Assembly: GCF_023008165.1 (NCBI RefSeq)
Contig: NZ_JAKQZA010000001.1
Span: forward strand, 310,001 to 374,000
Length of the DNA: 64,000 bases
Source: Kordiimonas laminariae
GTDB taxonomy: Bacteria; Pseudomonadota; Alphaproteobacteria; Sphingomonadales; Kordiimonadaceae
Reading direction: 5' to 3'
Shown here in pieces: positions 60,982 through 64,000 of the stretch. The notes beneath the pieces are model-generated. The model had not been told where the DNA came from. It saw only the letters and a list, made by a program, of their open reading frames with translations, and did no database searches. The translations under genes and the position numbers were made by a program. How positions within the stretch are numbered: the first letter of the stretch is position 1; the number at the start of each line of letters is the position of its first letter.

Positions 60982-62820
60982 ATGAGCACAAAGAAAATCC
61001 GCAATATTGCTATTATTGCGCACGTTGACCACGGCAAAACAACGCTTGTGGATAACCTTTTTAAACAGTCTGGTACTGTGCGGGAAAACCAGCGCGTTGA
61101 AGAACGTGCGATGGATAGCGGTGATCTTGAGCGTGAGCGCGGCATCACTATTCTGGCAAAATGTACTTCTGTAATGTGGGGCGATACACGCATTAACATC
61201 GTTGATACACCAGGCCACGCCGATTTCGGTGGCGAGGTTGAGCGTATCCTTTCGATGGTTGATGGCGTGGTATTGCTAGTTGATGCCGCAGAAGGCCCGA
61301 TGCCTCAAACTAAGTTTGTAACAAGCAAAGCCCTGGCCCTTGGCCTGAAGCCAATTGTTGTTGTGAACAAAGTTGATAAACCAGACGGCAACCCGGACGC
61401 TGCAACAGACCTATGTTTCGATCTGTTTGTGAACCTTGACGCGAACGATGACCAGCTCGATTTCCCTGTGCTTTACGCATCAGGCCGTGATGGCTGGTGT
61501 GATGAAAGCCTCGACGGTCCACGCGAAAACCTTCACCCGCTTCTAGATAAAATCATTGAACATGTTGAGCTGCCAAAAGTGGTACAGGACGGCAATGTAG
61601 AGAAACCATTCTCCATGCTTGTTTCCATGCTTGACCGTGACAACTTCCTTGGCCGTATCCTTACAGGCCGTATTGAAACTGGTCGTGTGAAGGTAACAGA
61701 CCCAATCCACGCCCTGAACGCTGCAGGCGAAGTGATTGAAGTTGGCCGTGTATCCAAACTTCTATCGTTCCGTGGGCTTGAGCGTGTGCCAGTTGAAGAA
61801 GCAGAAGCTGGTGATATCGTAGCCATCGCCGGCCTACAAACAGCAACAGTGGCTGATACACTTTCAACAACAGAAGTATCAGAGCCTCTTTCTTCTATTC
61901 CGGTTGATCCACCAACCCTTGCGATGACATTCTCAGTGAACGATAGCCCGCTTGCTGGCCGCGAAGGTAAGCTTGTAACAAGCCGCGTTATCCGTGATCG
62001 CCTTCTTAAAGAAGCTGAAGGTAACGTTGCGATTAAAATCACTGAAACTGAAAGCAAGGATGCGTTCGAAGTAGCTGGCCGCGGTGAGCTTCAGCTTGGT
62101 GTTCTTATTGAAACAATGCGCCGTGAAGGTTTTGAGCTTGCTATCAGCCGCCCACGCGTTCTGTTCCAGAAAGATGATAACGGCCAGCGCCTTGAGCCAT
62201 ATGAAACAGTTCAGGTTGATGTGGACGAAGCGTATCAGGGTATTGTGGTTGAGAAAATGTCTCTCCGTAAAGCTGAGCTATCTGGCATGGTTCCATCTGG
62301 TGGCGGCAAGGTTCGTCTCACGTTTGATGCGCCTGCGCGTGGTCTTATCGGTTACCACGGTGAATTCCTAACTGATACACGCGGTACAGGTATCATGAGC
62401 CGCTCATTTGATCGCTATGACGTTTATAAAGGCGCAATCGCTGGTCGCCAGCGCGGTGTACTTGTAGCGAACGGTGCCGGTAAAGCAGTTGCCTACGCGC
62501 TCTTTAACCTGCAAGAACGCGGTATCATTATGGTGGACGCGGGTTCTGATACATACGAAGGTATGATCATTGGCGAAAACAGCCGTGACAACGACCTTGA
62601 TGTGAACGTACAGAAAGCCAAGCAGCTAACAAACATCCGTGCCGCTGGTAAAGATGATGCAGTGAAGCTGACACCACCAAAAATCCTGCCGCTTGAAGAA
62701 GCTCTAGCCTATATCAATGATGACGAGCTTGTGGAAGTAACACCAGAAAGCATTCGCCTTCGCAAACGCTACCTTCTGCCGCACGAGCGTAAGAAACACG
62801 CGAAATCAATTGAAGGTTAA
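60982..62820 (+). CDS. typA: Translational GTPase TypA/BipA
   Basis: Ribosome-associated GTPase, 612 aa from ATG 60982; a GTG 5 codons earlier is in frame. The G domain (about 1-200) has AHVDHGKTTL (G1), the effector-loop RGITILAKCT, DTPGHADFGGEVER (G3) and NKVDKPDG (G4). EF-G-like domains and the BipA C-terminal domain follow (RAAGKDDAVKLTPPK near 560). It helps 50S subunit assembly and stress and cold adaptation. Stands alone, with a strong terminator at 62835-62869. Confidence 0.95.
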   Translation: MSTKKIRNIAIIAHVDHGKTTLVDNLFKQSGTVRENQRVEERAMDSGDLERERGITILAKCTSVMWGDTRINIVDTPGHADFGGEVERILSMVDGVVLLVDAAEGPMPQTKFVTSKALALGLKPIVVVNKVDKPDGNPDAATDLCFDLFVNLDANDDQLDFPVLYASGRDGWCDESLDGPRENLHPLLDKIIEHVELPKVVQDGNVEKPFSMLVSMLDRDNFLGRILTGRIETGRVKVTDPIHALNAAGEVIEVGRVSKLLSFRGLERVPVEEAEAGDIVAIAGLQTATVADTLSTTEVSEPLSSIPVDPPTLAMTFSVNDSPLAGREGKLVTSRVIRDRLLKEAEGNVAIKITETESKDAFEVAGRGELQLGVLIETMRREGFELAISRPRVLFQKDDNGQRLEPYETVQVDVDEAYQGIVVEKMSLRKAELSGMVPSGGGKVRLTFDAPARGLIGYHGEFLTDTRGTGIMSRSFDRYDVYKGAIAGRQRGVLVANGAGKAVAYALFNLQERGIIMVDAGSDTYEGMIIGENSRDNDLDVNVQKAKQLTNIRAAGKDDAVKLTPPKILPLEEALAYINDDELVEVTPESIRLRKRYLLPHERKKHAKSIEG

Positions 62821-62834
62821 GCCTTTGAAGTTTT

Positions 62835-62869
62835 GAAAAAAGCCGGCCCCTTGCGGTCGGCTTTTTTTT
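62835..62869 (+). terminator. Terminator after typA
   Basis: AGCCGGCC / GGTCGGCT 8-bp stem (one G-U) with a 6-base loop, flanked by A-run and eight T. Confidence 0.9.
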
Positions 62870-62992
62870 GCCTTATTCTCATGAAATAAGAAAATTGCAG
62901 TTGGACGGTTGAAATACAAATCCAGCCTACCTACATAGCAAGTATAAAGAAAAAACGGCATAGCCGACACGACGACAAACGCGAGAAAAAAA

Positions 62993-63139
62993 ATGCAAAC
63001 ATCACCTATTCCGTGCCACTACGGCGTAACGAAATCTGAATATGCACGCCAGGTTGCAGAGCATAACGCAGCTATCGCAGCAGCGAACAGAGGACCACGC
63101 CAAGGTATTATCAAGCGGCTAACAAAACTGTTCCGCTAG
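62993..63139 (+). CDS. Small 48-residue basic protein
   Basis: A 48-codon frame, too short for usual ORF cut-offs. ATG 62993 lies after GCGAGAAAAAA, a weak ribosome site. The protein has IPCHYGVTKSEYARQVAEH, an Ala-rich helix AAIAAANRG, and an amphipathic basic end RQGIIKRLTKLFR. Codon use matches that of the neighbouring genes. It stands in a 350-base gap between typA and the next gene. Function unknown; related short proteins are not recognised. Confidence 0.4.
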   Translation: MQTSPIPCHYGVTKSEYARQVAEHNAAIAAANRGPRQGIIKRLTKLFR

Positions 63140-63196
63140 AAATTACTCTCAATAAAGAATATGTCACGGAATGCGAGCCACCGCTGCTCGCGTTTC

Positions 63197-64000
63197 CTAT
63201 CGTGCTGCCTGGAACCTACTGTAAACCAGCTTTGCCGCTGCGAAATCTTCAACAGCAGCCCCTACGGATTTAAAGAGCGTGATCTCACCGGCAGATGATC
63301 GCCCTTCATGCTTACCCATACATAGCGAAGCCAAGTCAGCTTTTATATCTGCCTCGGTGAACACACCCTCACCAATTGCCTGAAGAATATCTCCGCCTTC
63401 ACCCATTACGCCATTATGGGTATCCACAAAAACACTGGCTTTTGAAACGGCAGCACCATCCACCTCCCGCATATCAGGCTTGTATGCCCCCACAAGATCA
63501 AGATGAACACCTTTCTTGAGCCATTCACCCAGCACGATAGGTGTTTTACTGGTTGTGGCACTACTGATTATATCTGCATTTGCTGCAGCATCTGGAAGAT
63601 TACCCACAGGCTGTGCATCAAGCCCAAGATGCTGCACCGCTTCACACACTGTCTTCATTTTCACTTGATCTCTGCCGTAAACATAAACTTCTTCAAGCTC
63701 ACGTACCACTGCATGAGCTTCGATAAAATACGGTGCCAGCTTACCAGTGCCCACCATCAACAGGCGCTTGCTGTCAGCGCGAGAGAGATACCGGCTCGCG
63801 AGAGCGGAAGCCGCAGCCGTTCGGCGCGCTGTTAGCTCAGCTGCATCCATCAACGCCAGCAACCTGCCATCCTTCGCATCAAATAGTTGGTAAATACCGC
63901 TTACAGTCGGCAACCCTCGTTCGGCATTCAAGGGCACCACGCTCACTGTCTTAAGGCCAAAGCAATCATCATCTACCCAGCACGGCATAACAAGCATGGT
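63197..64000 (-). CDS. Ornithine cyclodeaminase/mu-crystallin family protein, 5' end cut off
   Basis: NAD(P)-dependent enzyme of the ornithine cyclodeaminase/mu-crystallin family; at least 266 residues are visible and about 45 at the N-terminus lie outside the window. Features: GLPTVSGIYQLFDAKDGRLLALMDAAELTARRTAA, the Rossmann motif LMVGTGKLAPYFIEA, and DLVGAYKPDMREVDG. The family includes ornithine, alanopine-type and Delta1-pyrroline-2-carboxylate reductases, so substrate is not given by sequence alone. GTG or ATG start lies beyond position 64000. Confidence 0.85.
   Translation of the reverse strand, partial: TMLVMPCWVDDDCFGLKTVSVVPLNAERGLPTVSGIYQLFDAKDGRLLALMDAAELTARRTAAASALASRYLSRADSKRLLMVGTGKLAPYFIEAHAVVRELEEVYVYGRDQVKMKTVCEAVQHLGLDAQPVGNLPDAAANADIISSATTSKTPIVLGEWLKKGVHLDLVGAYKPDMREVDGAAVSKASVFVDTHNGVMGEGGDILQAIGEGVFTEADIKADLASLCMGKHEGRSSAGEITLFKSVGAAVEDFAAAKLVYSRFQAAR

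Noticed and set aside
1-64000. CRISPR array, rRNA genes, insertion sequences, prophage
   Set aside because: No repeat-spacer array, no rRNA, no transposase or phage gene was recognised on either strand.

Overview
The window reads as a contiguous chromosomal segment of a marine-type Alphaproteobacterium of moderate GC content. The clues are a TypA/BipA GTPase, a Zur-MerC pair, a class GN sortase with its single VIT/vWA target, a PlcP/Agt-like lipid-remodelling pair, a TonB-dependent receptor and an autotransporter. A member of Kordiimonadales would fit, but no 16S rRNA or marker alignment is available here, so the order is inference. Almost all genes are intact, and no transposase, integrase, phage structural gene, rRNA or CRISPR array was seen.

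Layout. 0-9.8 kb: Zur-like regulator with a MerC-domain protein, nicotinamide phosphoribosyltransferase, a histidine kinase/HD-GYP response-regulator operon, a peroxiredoxin-like protein divergent from a TetR regulator with three operator-like palindromes between them, a dGTPase and a serine hydrolase. 9.9-18.9 kb: surface functions, namely a TonB receptor, a PEP-CTERM protein, and the VIT/vWA sortase target overlapping its class GN sortase. They are followed by a DUF3089 hydrolase and two unknown genes, one split by an in-frame TGA. 19-25.7 kb: a probable structured small RNA, DUF599, a large autotransporter, a DUF6491-like protein, a methyltransferase, DUF1289 and a two-TM K+ channel-like protein. 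25.7-35 kb: an IorAB-like molybdenum hydroxylase divergent from a LysR regulator, a second serine hydrolase, a lone chaperone-like protein, and a LytTR membrane regulator divergent from an S33-type alpha/beta hydrolase.

35-41.7 kb holds a tandemly duplicated pair of unknown secreted proteins divergent from a secreted coiled-coil protein, a LysE exporter, and a four-gene minus-strand cluster (His-rich protein, HupE/UreJ, membrane-anchored protein, DUF6488-like) suggestive of metal handling. 41.7-50.9 kb is mixed metabolism and regulation: YghU-type GST, HxlR, F420-reductase-like protein, a large beta-lactamase-fold fusion, AraC, CPBP protease, VOC, EEP nuclease/phosphatase and dienelactone hydrolase. 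50.9-52.8 kb is a small AT-rich island bounded by a 45-bp repeat of the 3' half of tRNA-Val(GAC). It carries a two-TM protein and a FrpC-like calcium-binding protein but no integrase. 52.9-64 kb: N-formylglutamate amidohydrolase, a second candidate small RNA, a Pho-box-preceded plcP-agt pair, a periplasmic binding-like protein, YjjX, three polytopic membrane proteins in a row, typA, a 48-codon small gene and a truncated ornithine cyclodeaminase-family gene.

Most notable items: the tRNA-Val island, two minus-strand RNA candidates ending in strong intrinsic terminators and exposing C-rich anti-Shine-Dalgarno-like loops, the Pho-box/PlcP/Agt arrangement, the non-canonical sortase signal, the in-frame TGA gene, and the duplicated secreted-protein locus. 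All function calls come from reading motifs by eye; no database search was run.
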